From contig NZ_CP127295.1 in the NCBI RefSeq assembly GCF_030285665.1, positions 3,596,001 to 3,660,000 on the forward strand: 64,000 nt of DNA, in the 5' to 3' direction. The notes beneath the pieces are model-generated. The model did not search any database, had not been told where the DNA came from, and saw only the letters and a program-made list of their open reading frames with translations. Positions 34,362-45,044 of the stretch are shown here, piece by piece. A program made the translations under genes and the position numbers. Positions within the stretch are counted from its first letter, which is position 1. Every line of letters starts with the position of its first letter. The stretch comes from Amycolatopsis mongoliensis (lineage in GTDB: Bacteria; Actinomycetota; Actinomycetes; Mycobacteriales; Pseudonocardiaceae).

Positions 34362-35627
34362 ATGGCTTCACGTAGTCGTCTGGTCCAAGGAAGATCAATA
34401 CCTGATCGCTGGACTGTTAGTCCGCTGCACGCGCTCCTTGAGGAGGAATTCGCGGGCGCATGGGGTGTTGAACCTGCCGCGAAGCCCGAAAATGTAAAAG
34501 TGTTGCGGTCGACTAATCTGGATGACGACGGGCATTTGGACTATACTTCAGGCGCTCTGCGGCTATTTGCAAGCCGTGATCTCCATGAGAAGCAGTTGAA
34601 AACTGGGGATTTGCTGTTGGAATCCTCGGGTGGTGGCCCAGGAAAGCCTGTTGGGAGGGTTGCGTTTTTTTGTGACCCGCATGATGGTTGGAGATACAGT
34701 GTGTCGAATTTCTTTCGCACACTACGTCCGGGCCCGGCTGTAGTGCCCAAGTATCTGGCGTACTGCCTGTCGCATGTCTATCGGCAACCGTCAATATGGC
34801 AGTTGCAGCAACAGACGACCGGTATTATCAATCTGAAGTATAGCGATTACCTCGATCAGGACGTTCTTGTCCCCCCGTTAGGGGAGCAGAAAAGGATTGT
34901 TGAGGCGCTCGACGCCGTGGGTGAGTCGATTCGATCTGCGGGGCGTCACCTTGCAAAGATGGAGGCTATGGGGCGCGGATTGCTTGCGGGTGTGTTCAGT
35001 GCTGGTTCGGGGGAGCGAGTTGGATGGACGTCTTTCAGGGTAGGCGAGCTGCTTAATGGCCGCCCTAAAAACGGGTACAGCCCGAAGGCTGGGAACGGGT
35101 TTTCTGGTACCTACATGCTTGGTCTGGGTTGTCTGACTGTAAATGGTTTTTCTGCAACGCAGTTGAAGTATGCTCCTGGTGATGATCCCGCAGTCGGACG
35201 TGCTGTGTTGACAGACGGTGACTTGTTGATCGGGAGGGCTAATACCCGTGATCTAGTCGGCATGATAGGTCGATATGCGGACATTGGCTATCCGTGCATT
35301 TATCCCGATCTCATGATGCGCCTCCGTGTCGGCGATAAAGTACTCCCGGAGTTTCTTGAGCTCCTGCTTCGGTCTGACGACTGTAGGCGTCAAATTCAGG
35401 CGCGGGCTTCGGGCACCTCAGAGAGTATGGTGAAGATCAGTGCTGATATCGTGTTGAATCTGACTGTTCGAGTTCCGTCGATTGCTGAGCAGCAGCGAAT
35501 TCTTGATATGAATAATTCTCTTTCCGTGGCGGTGAATGATGCGCGATTGGAGATAGCGAAACTTCGTCGCTTTAGTGATGGGATGATGGATAGCCTATTG
35601 ACGGGTCGGACACGCATCGAAGTCTGA
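34362..35627 (+). CDS. hsdS: Type I restriction-modification specificity subunit HsdS
   Basis: About 421 residues from the ATG at 34362 (a GTG at 34341 is also in frame). Two target-recognition domains are each followed by a conserved helix: VPPLGEQKRIVEALDAV near the middle and VPSIAEQQRILDMNNSL near the end. HsdS chooses the bipartite DNA target for HsdM and HsdR. Its base composition is visibly less G+C-rich than neighbouring genes, as expected for recently exchanged recognition domains. It lies upstream of rloA rather than beside hsdM. Confidence 0.92.
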   Translation: MASRSRLVQGRSIPDRWTVSPLHALLEEEFAGAWGVEPAAKPENVKVLRSTNLDDDGHLDYTSGALRLFASRDLHEKQLKTGDLLLESSGGGPGKPVGRVAFFCDPHDGWRYSVSNFFRTLRPGPAVVPKYLAYCLSHVYRQPSIWQLQQQTTGIINLKYSDYLDQDVLVPPLGEQKRIVEALDAVGESIRSAGRHLAKMEAMGRGLLAGVFSAGSGERVGWTSFRVGELLNGRPKNGYSPKAGNGFSGTYMLGLGCLTVNGFSATQLKYAPGDDPAVGRAVLTDGDLLIGRANTRDLVGMIGRYADIGYPCIYPDLMMRLRVGDKVLPEFLELLLRSDDCRRQIQARASGTSESMVKISADIVLNLTVRVPSIAEQQRILDMNNSLSVAVNDARLEIAKLRRFSDGMMDSLLTGRTRIEV

Positions 35628-35750
35628 TGAGTTCGGCTGACAAATCGTGCGTCCAGCTGGTGTCTACCTCCTGAGGTTCTCGATCGAGTGATGCCATGCA
35701 CACATCTGGGGTCGTAACTACCTGTGGGTAGCCCGTCCGGTCTATACTGC

Positions 35751-35784
35751 GACCAGGGCAGATGCCGGATTTTCGGCCCTGGTC
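35751..35784 (+). terminator. 9-bp stem-loop between hsdS and rloA
   Basis: GACCAGGGC (35751-35759) pairs perfectly with GCCCTGGTC (35776-35784) around a 16-nt loop, with no T-run after it. A TATACT hexamer at 35743-35748 just upstream could be a -10 element. The stem may end hsdS transcription or lie in the rloA leader. Confidence 0.45.
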
Positions 35785-35846
35785 TGCAAGTCTTCGACGT
35801 GAGACACTGCAAAAGACGGTCCGATCACGGGTGAAGGAGGTGAACC

Positions 35847-37118
35847 GTGCTCCTGAGGTTCCGTGTCGCCAACTACCGCTCGCTCCGCGACGAGCACGAG
35901 CTGTCGTTCGTGGCCTCGGACGTCGACGACGAGATCGTCCGGCACACTGGGGTCGAGTCCGGCGGCAAGGAGATCGGTGTCATCCCCGCGGTAGGGATCT
36001 TCGGCGCCAACGCCTCCGGCAAGTCCAACCTGCTCAGTGCCCTTGTAGCCATGCGCGCAGCCGTACGTGACTCGGTGGCGGATTGGGCACGAGACGAAGG
36101 TGTGCCGAGGGACCCGTTCGCACTCGATCCCGCGTGTCGACGCGAAAACACACTGTTCGAGGTAGACCTTCTGCTGGGCCAGACCAAGGTTCGCTACACC
36201 TACGGCTTCGAGCTGTCAGATGAGCGCGTCGAAGCTGAGTGGCTCCATGCCTACCCCGGCGGTCACAAGCAGGTGTGGTTCGACCGCGAGGCTGATCGAG
36301 CCGGTGGCGAGGAGTTCCGGTTCCCCAACGAGAACCTGCGCGGCGCCAAGAAACTTGTCGAACTGGCAAGGCCGAACGCCCTGTTCCTCACTGTCGGAGC
36401 GAGCTTCAACAACAAGCAGTTGCGGCCGCTCCACCGGTGGTTCACCAACAACTTCTGGGTGGTGGCTTCGGATGACGCCGGCGTCGCCCAGCGCAGTGAC
36501 TATACCAGAGAGCGGCTCGTCGATCCGAAACGAGGAGACGACTACCGGAAGCGCGTCGAGTCGCTGCTGCGAGTCGCGGATCTGGGAATCGTCGGGCTGG
36601 ACATCGACGAGGCACTGCCGAACGACCAGCAGGTCAAGCTGCTGCATCGTACCGGACGTGGCAAGCCGCTCCCACTCGACTTCCGCACCCAGGAATCGCT
36701 CGGTACGCACGCCTGGTTCGCCTTCCTTGGCCCTGTGCTGGAGATGCTGGAACGAGGCTCGGTGCTGCTGGCCGACGAGCTTGACTCCAGCCTGCATCCC
36801 GTCCTTGCCGCCGAGGTCGTCCGGCTGTTCCAAGATCCAGACGCGAACCCGAACGGTGCTCAGTTGCTGTTTACCACCCACGACGCCACGCTCTTGGGTA
36901 AAGGCGTGGTGGGGCGTCCGCTGAGTCGCGACCAGGTGTGGATCACGACAAAGCGTGGTACTGGCGAAACTGAGCTCTATCCGCTTACCGATGCGGGCCC
37001 GCGGACCACTGACAATTTGGAACTCGGCTACCTGCGTGGGCGCTACGGTGGCGTGCCACGGGTGACGGCCGGCGAGCTGGCCCGTGAGGTGACGGAACTC
37101 GTGTCGGGGGGCGTGTGA
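35847..37118 (+). CDS. rloA: RloA-like AAA ATPase (AbiL-type)
   Basis: 423 residues, GTG start 6 nt after AAGGAGG. It is an SMC/OLD-type ATPase: N-terminal LRFRVANYRSLRDEHEL, Walker A GIFGANASGKSNLL, and late Walker B VLLADELDSSLHP with H-loop LFTTHD. Together with the next gene it matches RloA-RloB (AbiLi-AbiLii), a two-gene abortive-infection module often found inside hsd operons ('restriction-linked ORFs'). The ATPase is thought to sense infection and regulate the Toprim-like partner. Confidence 0.85.
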   Translation: MLLRFRVANYRSLRDEHELSFVASDVDDEIVRHTGVESGGKEIGVIPAVGIFGANASGKSNLLSALVAMRAAVRDSVADWARDEGVPRDPFALDPACRRENTLFEVDLLLGQTKVRYTYGFELSDERVEAEWLHAYPGGHKQVWFDREADRAGGEEFRFPNENLRGAKKLVELARPNALFLTVGASFNNKQLRPLHRWFTNNFWVVASDDAGVAQRSDYTRERLVDPKRGDDYRKRVESLLRVADLGIVGLDIDEALPNDQQVKLLHRTGRGKPLPLDFRTQESLGTHAWFAFLGPVLEMLERGSVLLADELDSSLHPVLAAEVVRLFQDPDANPNGAQLLFTTHDATLLGKGVVGRPLSRDQVWITTKRGTGETELYPLTDAGPRTTDNLELGYLRGRYGGVPRVTAGELAREVTELVSGGV

Positions 37119-37798
37119 GCAGGCGCAGCAATCCGCACGCGGACAAGCCACTGCACAAGACCAAGGGTGCTTCACGCGAGCATCGCGTCATCTATGTCGC
37201 GGTCGAGGGAGAACGCACCGAGGTCGACTACCTCACGTACCTCAAGAAGGATCTCCTCGACTCGAAGCGGATCACGCTGCACGTCCTGGCCAAGCGGAAC
37301 GGGATGAAGCCTCTCGAGGCTGTCGACTACGTTCTCGCTCAAGCTGAGGATCCGCGGCGCGACGAGCTCTGGGCGATGTTCGACCGCGACCAGCACGAGG
37401 GAATTCCGCAGGCGTTCGACAAGGCCAGCGCGAAGAACGTCAAGATCGCCTACTCCAGCCCCTCGTTCGACCTGTGGTTGCTCCTGCACTTCACCGGGTT
37501 CAACTCGGGGCGGCAGAGCGGATCCAGCACCATCGTGCACGAGCAGCTGCGCAGGCAGCGTGGGTTTGAGACGTTCGACATCCGGGGCGACAAGAGCGTC
37601 AGAGGCGAACGCGTCGAGGCACTGCGGGACAAGCACGAGATCGCCGCACGCAATGCGAAGAAGCTGGCGAACGACTGCCCAACCACGACATGCTCCGACC
37701 AGGCCGGACACGACGACGATCACTGTCCGCCGCTGAGGCGGGATCCGTGTACCGACGTGTGGCAGCTGCTCGTCTCCCTGAAGATCATCGACGCCTGA
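37115..37798 (+). CDS. rloB: RloB-like Toprim-type protein (AbiL-type)
   Basis: 227 residues. RloB signatures: YVAVEGERTEVDYL near the N-terminus, WAMFDRDQHEG in the middle, and AYSSPSFDLWLLLHF. This is the Toprim-like acidic pattern (E...D-x-D) of OLD-like nucleases. A late Cys/His cluster (TCSDQAGHDDDHC) may bind metal. The GTG start overlaps the rloA stop by 4 nt, so the pair is co-translated. Confidence 0.85.
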   Translation: MSRRSNPHADKPLHKTKGASREHRVIYVAVEGERTEVDYLTYLKKDLLDSKRITLHVLAKRNGMKPLEAVDYVLAQAEDPRRDELWAMFDRDQHEGIPQAFDKASAKNVKIAYSSPSFDLWLLLHFTGFNSGRQSGSSTIVHEQLRRQRGFETFDIRGDKSVRGERVEALRDKHEIAARNAKKLANDCPTTTCSDQAGHDDDHCPPLRRDPCTDVWQLLVSLKIIDA

Positions 37799-37811
37799 GT
37801 AAGGTTCGCAC

Positions 37812-40316
37812 GTGGCAAAGCTGACTCTCTCCCAACTGGAACGGCATCTCTTCACCGCGGCGGACATCCTCCGCGGCAAGATGGACGCCTCCGAGTACAA
37901 GGACTTCATCTTCGGGATGTTGTTCCTGAAGCGGTGCTCGGACGAGTTCCAGCCCGAGTGGCAGCGCGTCTACGAACTGATGATGGATCGCACCGACAAC
38001 GACGTTGAGCAGTCGCTGGCCTGGGCGAACAACTCGGACGCGTATGCGGAACACATCTACGTCCCTCCCCACGCCCGCTGGTGGAAGGGGCCGCACCTGC
38101 GCAGTGCCGGCGACCAAGCCCCGCCGAAGGGGCTGAACCAGCTCACGGTCGCGGACACGGTCGCCACGGAGCTCGACAAGGCGATCGCCAACCTGGAGAG
38201 CCACAACGGCAACAGCCTGCGTGGCGTGCTGCGGCACATCCAGTTCAGCCGGGAGACCGGCCAGACGAAGCTGACCAACCGTGAACTGGTCGACCTGATC
38301 CACCACTTCGACCGGTACCGCCTCCGGGACATCGACTTCGAGTTCCCGGACATGCTCGGCGCGGCCTACGAGTACCTGATCGCCGAGTTCGCCGACTCTG
38401 CCGGCAAGAAGGGCGGCGAGTTCTACACGCCGCGCTCGGTGGTGCGGATGATGGTGCGGCTGGTTGACCCGCAGCCGGGCGACAGCGTCTACGACCCATG
38501 TGCGGGCTCAGGCGGAATGCTCTTGCTGGCCAAGGAGCACGTCGAGGAGCACGGTGGCGACGTTGAACAGCTCGCCCTCTACGGCCAGGAGAAGAGCGGC
38601 ACCTCCTGGGCGATGGCGAAGATGAACCTTCTTCTGCACGGGGCCCGAGATGCCGATCTTCGCAACGGTGACACGCTCGAGGAGCCGTTGCATCGTGACG
38701 GCGACAAACTGAGGCGGTTCCGGAAGGTTCTCTCCAACCCGCCGTTCTCGCTGAACTACCGGACCGAGGACGTGAAGTTCGCCGACCGGATGATGTTCGG
38801 GTGGGCCCCGGAAACCGGCAAGAAGGCCGACCTGATGTTCGTCCAGCACATGGTCGCCGTGCTGACGCAGAACGGCATCGCCGCGACCGTAATGCCGCAT
38901 GGCGTCCTGTTCCGCGGCGGAGCAGAGCGCACGATTCGCGAGAACATGCTTCGTTCTGACGTCATCGAGGCGATCATCGGCCTCGGCCCGAACCTCTTCT
39001 ACGGCACCGGGATTCCCGCCTGTGTGCTGGTGTTGCGTAGCCCAGGCGGCAAAACCGACCCTCGCAGACAGAAGAAGGTCCTGTTCATCAACGCCGACCG
39101 TGAGTACACCAGCGGTCGGGCGCAGAACGAGCTGGGACCGGAGCACGCCGAGAAAATCGTCAGTACGTACAGGGACTGGCAGGAGATTCCCGGCTACTCG
39201 CGCGTCGTGACGGTCGACGAACTGCTGGCCGACGACGCCAACCTGAACATCCGTCGCTATGTCGACAACGCACTGCCTCCTGAGCCACAGGACGTGCGGG
39301 CGCACCTCCACGGTGGCATGCCCAAGGCTGAGGTCATGGCCAAGGCCGATCTCTTCTCCGCGTTCGGCGTGGAAGCGCAGGTGTTGTTCGCCGAGCGGGA
39401 ACCCGCCGATCCGGACTACTACGACTTCCTACCGGAAGACGCGAAGGTCACCGCAGAGCGGATCACCCAGCTCGCCGCACAGCGCGAAAGCGACCTCAGA
39501 ACCGCCTATCAGCAGTGGTGGGACGAAGAGGCCAAGCTCATCGTCGAACTGCCGGAGCACAAGAAACTGATGCTCCTACGTGCCGACCTGCTCAGCGGCT
39601 TCACCGGCGCGCTCGTTCCGCTGGGAGTGCTGGACGAGTTCACCACCGCGGGCATCGTCGCGGGATGGTGGATGGACAACCGTCACGATCTCAAGGCGCT
39701 TGCCGCAGGTGGATTCGAGCGGGTGCTGGACGGTTGGGTCGACACGATCGAGGCCATGCTCGAACCGGTCGAACAGCCAAACGGCAAGCTCAAGCAGCCG
39801 ACCGCCGTCGAGCGCCGTAAGGCGCTTGATCACCCGGTTGTTCCCTACCTGCTGCCTGACTTCCTGGCGGAGCTGGAGAAGGCGGAGGCGGAATACGCAG
39901 AAGCCGATGCCGCGCACAAGGCCGCAAAGGCTGCACTTGACGGCGGTGACGAGGAGGAAGCGGACGACGCCGAGGAGTCCGAGGTGACCGCGGAAGAGGT
40001 GGCCCGGCTCAAGAAGGTTGCCACCGCTGCCCGGTCCAAGCGCACGAAGCTGGAGAAGCTGTTCAAGGAGCAGCTCAAACTGGCTGCTCAGCGCGCGCCT
40101 CTCGAAGGCAATGTAACTGACATCGTGCTGCGGGTGTTCGAACGAGACCTTGCGCGTCGACTCGACAGGTATGTCGCCGCAGGACGTGCGGAGCTCGTCG
40201 CCACGTTCAACCGTTGGAGTGACAAGTACCGCGTGCCGCTGTCACAGCTGGAGGCCGAGCGTGATGCCGCGACACGCAAGCTCGCCGAGTACCTCACTCA
40301 GCTGGGTTACGCATGA
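37812..40316 (+). CDS. hsdM: Type I restriction-modification DNA methyltransferase HsdM
   Basis: 834 residues, longer than typical HsdM (about 500) because of a C-terminal extension with an acidic coiled coil ([20 protein letters not shown]). The catalytic core has SAM motif [10 protein letters not shown] and adenine-N6 motif NPPF ([11 protein letters not shown]), and the N-terminal HsdM domain is clear ([18 protein letters not shown]). It methylates the HsdS-specified site. It lies 13 nt after rloB and 20 nt before hsdR. Confidence 0.95.
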   Translation: MAKLTLSQLERHLFTAADILRGKMDASEYKDFIFGMLFLKRCSDEFQPEWQRVYELMMDRTDNDVEQSLAWANNSDAYAEHIYVPPHARWWKGPHLRSAGDQAPPKGLNQLTVADTVATELDKAIANLESHNGNSLRGVLRHIQFSRETGQTKLTNRELVDLIHHFDRYRLRDIDFEFPDMLGAAYEYLIAEFADSAGKKGGEFYTPRSVVRMMVRLVDPQPGDSVYDPCAGSGGMLLLAKEHVEEHGGDVEQLALYGQEKSGTSWAMAKMNLLLHGARDADLRNGDTLEEPLHRDGDKLRRFRKVLSNPPFSLNYRTEDVKFADRMMFGWAPETGKKADLMFVQHMVAVLTQNGIAATVMPHGVLFRGGAERTIRENMLRSDVIEAIIGLGPNLFYGTGIPACVLVLRSPGGKTDPRRQKKVLFINADREYTSGRAQNELGPEHAEKIVSTYRDWQEIPGYSRVVTVDELLADDANLNIRRYVDNALPPEPQDVRAHLHGGMPKAEVMAKADLFSAFGVEAQVLFAEREPADPDYYDFLPEDAKVTAERITQLAAQRESDLRTAYQQWWDEEAKLIVELPEHKKLMLLRADLLSGFTGALVPLGVLDEFTTAGIVAGWWMDNRHDLKALAAGGFERVLDGWVDTIEAMLEPVEQPNGKLKQPTAVERRKALDHPVVPYLLPDFLAELEKAEAEYAEADAAHKAAKAALDGGDEEEADDAEESEVTAEEVARLKKVATAARSKRTKLEKLFKEQLKLAAQRAPLEGNVTDIVLRVFERDLARRLDRYVAAGRAELVATFNRWSDKYRVPLSQLEAERDAATRKLAEYLTQLGYA

Positions 40317-40336
40317 TCAAGGCTAAAGTGTGACGA

Positions 40337-43300
40337 ATGCGGCACCCGGAACGGGACGAGGTCGAACGGCCCCTGATCGATCAGCTGGTGGCGATGGGGT
40401 GGACCCATCTGCCGTACGCCGGCCCAGGCGAGGGACGGCAGACCTACAGCGACGTGATCCTGCTGGACCGCTTCCGCGACGCGGTACGTGCGATCAACCT
40501 CGGCCCGAACGGGCAGCCCTGGCTCGATGAGGACCGGCTCACCTCGATAGTCAACCGAGCCGTCCGCGATCCAGAACCCGGCGTGCAGGGCAACATCGCC
40601 TTCACCGAGCTGCTGACCGGTGCGGCACTCACCGTCGAAGGACTCCCGGACTGGGACGACGGTGTGCGTCAACCGGTCAAGCTGGTGGACTGGGCGAACC
40701 CCGAGCGCAACGAACTGCTCGTCGTGTCGCAGTTCAGGATCGACACCTTCGATGGGCGACGGCCCTACATCGTGCTCGACCTGGTGCTGTTCGTGAACGG
40801 CCTGCCGTTCGCGGTGATCGAGTGCAAAGACCCGGGACCGACCGCGGTTGACGAAGCCATCGCCCAACTGCAGGGCTACGTGGCCGACGCGCCGGACCTG
40901 GAGAGGTTCGCTCAGCTGCTCATCGCGACGGACCGTGAAACGGCGCAATACGGCACCATCACGTCGCCGCCCGAGTACTTCGCCGCCTGGCGGCTGGTCG
41001 AGCCTGGCATCGAGCAGACCATCCGGACGGAGATCGGCAAGCCGGAAGGGCAGTCGCTCCACAGCCAGGAGATCCTCGCCGGAGAGATGTTGCGACCGGC
41101 GACTCTCCTGGAGTTGATTCGCGACTTCACCGTCGGTCAGGTCGTCAGCGGCCGCCAGGTGAAGATCGTGGCCCGGTGGCAGCAGTTCCGTGCAGTCCGC
41201 CGCATGGTTCGTCGCCTGGCAGAACGTCGGCGAGCTATCTCCGCCTCGGCCGCACCGGATCCCCGTGGCGGCGTCACCTGGCACACCCAGGGCTCCGGCA
41301 AGAGCCTCACCATGTCCTTTCTGGTGCGAGTGCTGCGACAGCACGACGAACTGCGGGGCTTCAAGGTCGTTGTCGTCACGGATCGGCTCGACCTGGAAGA
41401 GCAGATCCTGAAGAGCCTCGGTACTACCGGGGAAACGCCTCGGCGCGCGAAGTCCGTCGTAGACGCGCGCAGGCACCTCGCAAGCGACACGCCAGATCTG
41501 GTGCTGGTGACCATTCAGAAGTCCCGCGACGAGGACTCGGATGACGACGTCGACGAGACCGGTGAGAAGGCCGACGCTCCATCGCTCAACGCCAGCACGG
41601 ACATCATCGTTCTGGTCGACGAGGCGCACCGGTCGCACTCGTCGTTTCAGCACGCGAGGCTGCGCGCCAACCTGCCGAACGCGGTGCTCATCGGCTTCAC
41701 CGGCACGCCGATCCTCAAGGGGGACAAGAAGACCACTCGCGACATCTTCGGCCCGTTCCTCGACGTCTATGCATTGAAAGACGCGGAGAAAGACCGAGCT
41801 GTCGTCCCCATTCGCTACGAGTCACGGGAGATCCCCGGTGCGGTGATCGACCGGGCCGTTCTGGACGCGGGTTTCATGGCGTCCGTGCCGGTGGACGATG
41901 CGGACCGGGAGAGGCTCGTCAACCAGTTCGCCCGGCACCGCGAGGTCCTCGAGGCCGCCGAACTCATTCGCGCGAAAGCGGACGACATGCTCCGCTACTG
42001 GGTGCGGAACGCGTTGCCTGACCGCTTCTCTGCTCAGGTCGTCGCAGTGTCTCGAAAGGCCGCGGTTCGCTACCGTGAAGCCCTTCTGGAGGCACGCCAA
42101 CGACTGCTCGCCGACGTCGACGACCTTGGCCCGGCCGTTCTGCACGACCCGATGGCGTGGGAGGAAGCCGATGAGCGGACGCAGACCCTTCTTGAGGCTG
42201 CTGAGCACCGTGAACTGCTGAGTCGGATCACCGCGGTGGCGGTGATTTCGAGGGGCACGACGACGGAGGACGCGGACTGGGAGGAGTGGACGAGTTCGGA
42301 CCGGCACCGCGAGTACATCGCGCGGTTCAAGGACGGTCTCGGTGATGTTGCGGAGCTGGAGCCGGATCTGACATGGGAGGCTCATACCGGCGCGCTGCAC
42401 CACGCGCATCCGATCCAGCGTGGTGGCGACGAACCATGGCGTCGAAGCGTTGAAGACGCTGAGCCTGACACCGAAATCGCTCCGGCCACCGCGAAGTCTT
42501 CTGTCGCGCCCATCGCCTTCATCGTCGTGAAGTCGATGCTGTTGACGGGTTTTGACGCGCCTGTCGAACAGATCCTTTTCGTGGACCGGCCGATCCGCAA
42601 GAGCGCTGAGTTGCTGCAGGCGATCGCGAGGCCCAATCGCCCTCGCAAGCACAAGTCATTCGGTCTCATCGTGGACTACGTCGGCATCTCGGCGGATCTG
42701 GTGCGGGCGCTCAACGAGTACGACACCGATCACCTCGACGAAGTCATCGGTGACGCCGACTCCCGCTCGTTTATGAAGCCGCTGGACGAAGCGGTTGTGC
42801 CAGAGCTGCTGCTCCAGCACAACGCTGTAACGAACTTCCTTGCCCAGCACGGAATTCGCGCGGTGAGCACGCCCGAAGAGCGTGAGGAGCTGCTCTCTCG
42901 CCTCGACGATCCCGAGTTGCGGGCCGAGTTCGACGACGTCACCAAGTCGTTCCTGACTGCGCTGAACGCGGTACTTCCTCGTCCAGAAGCCCTGAAATAC
43001 CAAGGAATTGCCCGCAATCTCGGCATCGTTCAGTACCTCGCCCGCCGGCGCTACCGGGATGCTCGCACGCACTTCAGTCCGTATCGGTACGGAGCCAAGA
43101 TCAGGCAACTCATCGATGCACACATTCGTGCGGAAGGCATCCTTCAGCGCATCCCACCGGTGGAAATCACGGCGGCGGACTTCGCGGAGAAGGTTGACGC
43201 GCTTCCCGACGACCGGGCTCGCGCGCTGGAGATGAAGCACGCGATGAGCGAGCACATCAGCACTCGGATGGCTTCGGACCCCCATACCTACCGACGGCTG

Positions 43301-43744
43301 AGTGAACGGCTCGACGAGATCCTCCAGCAGATGGAGCAGGACCACGACTTTGGCCAGACCTATCTGGAACTTGTCGGGTTGCGCGCACAGACGTTGGCCG
43401 AGGAAGCGGCCACGACCGAGCTCGGGCTTGACCGGTGGACGGAGAAGCCGATCTACAGTCTCCTCGAGGAGGCAGCGGCGAACCGGAAACCGGGTCTTGC
43501 GCACATCGACATCTTCACGGCTGCACGAGGGTTGGCACTCCAGATCAGCACCGAGGTGTTGAGGCCGCACTTCCTCTACAACGGTCACGTGCGAGACACC
43601 GCGCGCAAGCGGCTGATCAACACCCTTGTGGTCGAGACTTGTCTGGCTCCATCCGAGGCACAGCATGTCGCGGACAAGTTGGTCGATCTGGCCACGAGTA
43701 ACCGCGAGCGTTTCCTGCGGCTGGCTGATCGGCCGCGGCAATGA
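40337..43744 (+). CDS. hsdR: Type I restriction endonuclease subunit HsdR
   Basis: 1,135 residues. The N-terminal nuclease domain has PD-(D/E)xK residues in YIVLDLVLFVNGLPF and VIECKDPG. The SF2 translocase follows with Walker A HTQGSGKSLTM and DEAH box LVDEAHRSH. It translocates DNA and cuts unmodified DNA when complexed with HsdM/HsdS. The ATG at 40337 is the natural start and the stop overlaps the metallopeptidase start (ATGA). Confidence 0.95.
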   Translation: MRHPERDEVERPLIDQLVAMGWTHLPYAGPGEGRQTYSDVILLDRFRDAVRAINLGPNGQPWLDEDRLTSIVNRAVRDPEPGVQGNIAFTELLTGAALTVEGLPDWDDGVRQPVKLVDWANPERNELLVVSQFRIDTFDGRRPYIVLDLVLFVNGLPFAVIECKDPGPTAVDEAIAQLQGYVADAPDLERFAQLLIATDRETAQYGTITSPPEYFAAWRLVEPGIEQTIRTEIGKPEGQSLHSQEILAGEMLRPATLLELIRDFTVGQVVSGRQVKIVARWQQFRAVRRMVRRLAERRRAISASAAPDPRGGVTWHTQGSGKSLTMSFLVRVLRQHDELRGFKVVVVTDRLDLEEQILKSLGTTGETPRRAKSVVDARRHLASDTPDLVLVTIQKSRDEDSDDDVDETGEKADAPSLNASTDIIVLVDEAHRSHSSFQHARLRANLPNAVLIGFTGTPILKGDKKTTRDIFGPFLDVYALKDAEKDRAVVPIRYESREIPGAVIDRAVLDAGFMASVPVDDADRERLVNQFARHREVLEAAELIRAKADDMLRYWVRNALPDRFSAQVVAVSRKAAVRYREALLEARQRLLADVDDLGPAVLHDPMAWEEADERTQTLLEAAEHRELLSRITAVAVISRGTTTEDADWEEWTSSDRHREYIARFKDGLGDVAELEPDLTWEAHTGALHHAHPIQRGGDEPWRRSVEDAEPDTEIAPATAKSSVAPIAFIVVKSMLLTGFDAPVEQILFVDRPIRKSAELLQAIARPNRPRKHKSFGLIVDYVGISADLVRALNEYDTDHLDEVIGDADSRSFMKPLDEAVVPELLLQHNAVTNFLAQHGIRAVSTPEEREELLSRLDDPELRAEFDDVTKSFLTALNAVLPRPEALKYQGIARNLGIVQYLARRRYRDARTHFSPYRYGAKIRQLIDAHIRAEGILQRIPPVEITAADFAEKVDALPDDRARALEMKHAMSEHISTRMASDPHTYRRLSERLDEILQQMEQDHDFGQTYLELVGLRAQTLAEEAATTELGLDRWTEKPIYSLLEEAAANRKPGLAHIDIFTAARGLALQISTEVLRPHFLYNGHVRDTARKRLINTLVVETCLAPSEAQHVADKLVDLATSNRERFLRLADRPRQ

Positions 43745-44475
43745 CCCACGTGCTGGACACAGCGGTTCGTGAGGCGGCCCTGCCGCGCCACTGGGCGTGG
43801 CGGGTGGAGGTTCGGCCCCGACGCCGCACACTCGGGTTGGATGTGCTGCCAGACGGGATGATCGTGATCGCGGTCCCGGCACGAATCACACCGGCAGAGT
43901 TGACTAACGCTCTCCAAGATCGCCGCCTGTGGCTGGCCAAGGCGGTTCGCCGTCGCGCAGAGCTGGCTGCTGATCATCCGGCCAAGGACCTGGTGGACGG
44001 GGAGGGGTTCACATACTTGGGGCGTCACTACCGCCTGCTTCGAGTCGCGGAGCAGACGATGCCCGTGAGGCTGCACGGCGGCTGGTTGCAGTTGAGCAAG
44101 CAGGCGGGTGGCCCCGAGATCATCGAGTGGTATCGGACGCGTGGGCAGGCGTGGCTCACGGAACGGGTGCGATCGTGGGCCGGTCGAATCGGTGTCGCGC
44201 CGCCGCAGGTGATCGTTCGCGATCTGGCAACTCGATGGGGACTGCGTACCCGTGACGGTTCGGTCGTCTTTCATTGGGCGACCATTCAGCTACCGCCGGA
44301 TCTGTTGGACCTGGTGGTTGTGCACGAGTTGGTCCACCTGGTCGTGTCACGCCACGACGATGAGTTCAGACGTCGGCTGACGATCGCGTTGCCTGACGTT
44401 GCCGACTTGGAGTCGAGGTTGGCCGACGCTGGTCGCCGCGTGTGGATAGGCGATCTCCGGGCGACTCCGTTTTGA
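43741..44475 (+). CDS. M48/YgjP-like (DUF45) metallopeptidase in the hsd operon
   Basis: 244 residues with zinc motif H-E-L-V-H in VVHELVHLVVSRHDDEF and a third ligand region downstream. This DUF45-type putative protease frequently ends type I hsd operons. It overlaps hsdR by 4 nt. Its role is unknown; controlled degradation of HsdR or other subunits is a reasonable guess. Confidence 0.85.
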   Translation: MTHVLDTAVREAALPRHWAWRVEVRPRRRTLGLDVLPDGMIVIAVPARITPAELTNALQDRRLWLAKAVRRRAELAADHPAKDLVDGEGFTYLGRHYRLLRVAEQTMPVRLHGGWLQLSKQAGGPEIIEWYRTRGQAWLTERVRSWAGRIGVAPPQVIVRDLATRWGLRTRDGSVVFHWATIQLPPDLLDLVVVHELVHLVVSRHDDEFRRRLTIALPDVADLESRLADAGRRVWIGDLRATPF

Positions 44476-44869
44476 GGCCGGATTCTCTACCGTCGGATGC
44501 ACGACCCAGGCACGGCCAGACTTCAATCCGGCCGGGTTCACTATCGCCGATCAAGTGCTCTCGTGGCATCTAGCGCGATCTTGGCGTTTCGACGCGAGAA
44601 CGTATGCCGGGGAGTGCAGTTGAGCGGTCATCACGACGCGCCCGTCGAACTTGCGACTGCCGTCGTAGGACTAACGGAACGTTCACGACCTCACGCGCGT
44701 TGTGGTGCACGAGGAGCGTGAGCTAGCTCTGCTGATGGCCGACCTTGCGGTTGTAGCGCGCTCTGTCGATCAGTAGCCCCGGTAACGCTCTTGATTTCGG
44801 AGCGTAGAGCCCCCGTAGGAGACCAAGGGGAACAGGGATGACCTGCAGGTTTGCGTTTGCTCACGAGGT
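44476..44869. other. Intergenic stretch between hsd locus and tRNA-Arg
   Basis: No convincing gene. It marks the 3' boundary of the restriction locus on the plus strand and the downstream side of the minus-strand tRNA gene. Confidence 0.5.
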
Positions 44870-44894
44870 CAGCCCCGTTAGGGGAACGGGGCTG
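44870..44894 (-). terminator. Terminator hairpin downstream of tRNA-Arg
   Basis: A perfect 10-bp stem CAGCCCCGTT/AACGGGGCTG with loop AGGGG, 24 nt beyond the tRNA 3' end on the minus strand. No strong T-run is present, as is usual in high-G+C hosts. Confidence 0.65.
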
Positions 44895-44918
44895 AGCTGC
44901 GGAAACACTTGATCACTG

Positions 44919-44994
44919 TGGTGCCCCCGGCAGGAATCGAACCTGCGACACCGACTTTAGGAGAGTCGTGCTCTATCCCCTGAGCTACGAGGGC
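44919..44994 (-). tRNA. tRNA-Arg(CCU), intact
   Basis: Minus-strand 76-nt cloverleaf. Acceptor GCCCTCG pairs with CGGGGGC (one G-U), D-arm GCTC..GAGC, anticodon stem CGACT/AGTCG with loop CTCCTAA (anticodon CCT), T-arm GCAGG-TTCGATT-CCTGC, and encoded CCA at 44919-44921. It reads AGG codons. Its 5' half is repeated at 47001-47042 beyond the integrase. Confidence 0.93.
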
Positions 44995-45044
44995 GTGTCC
45001 CCAACTCTAGACGATGTTGAGGTCGTCGCGCACGGGGTGGTCAA

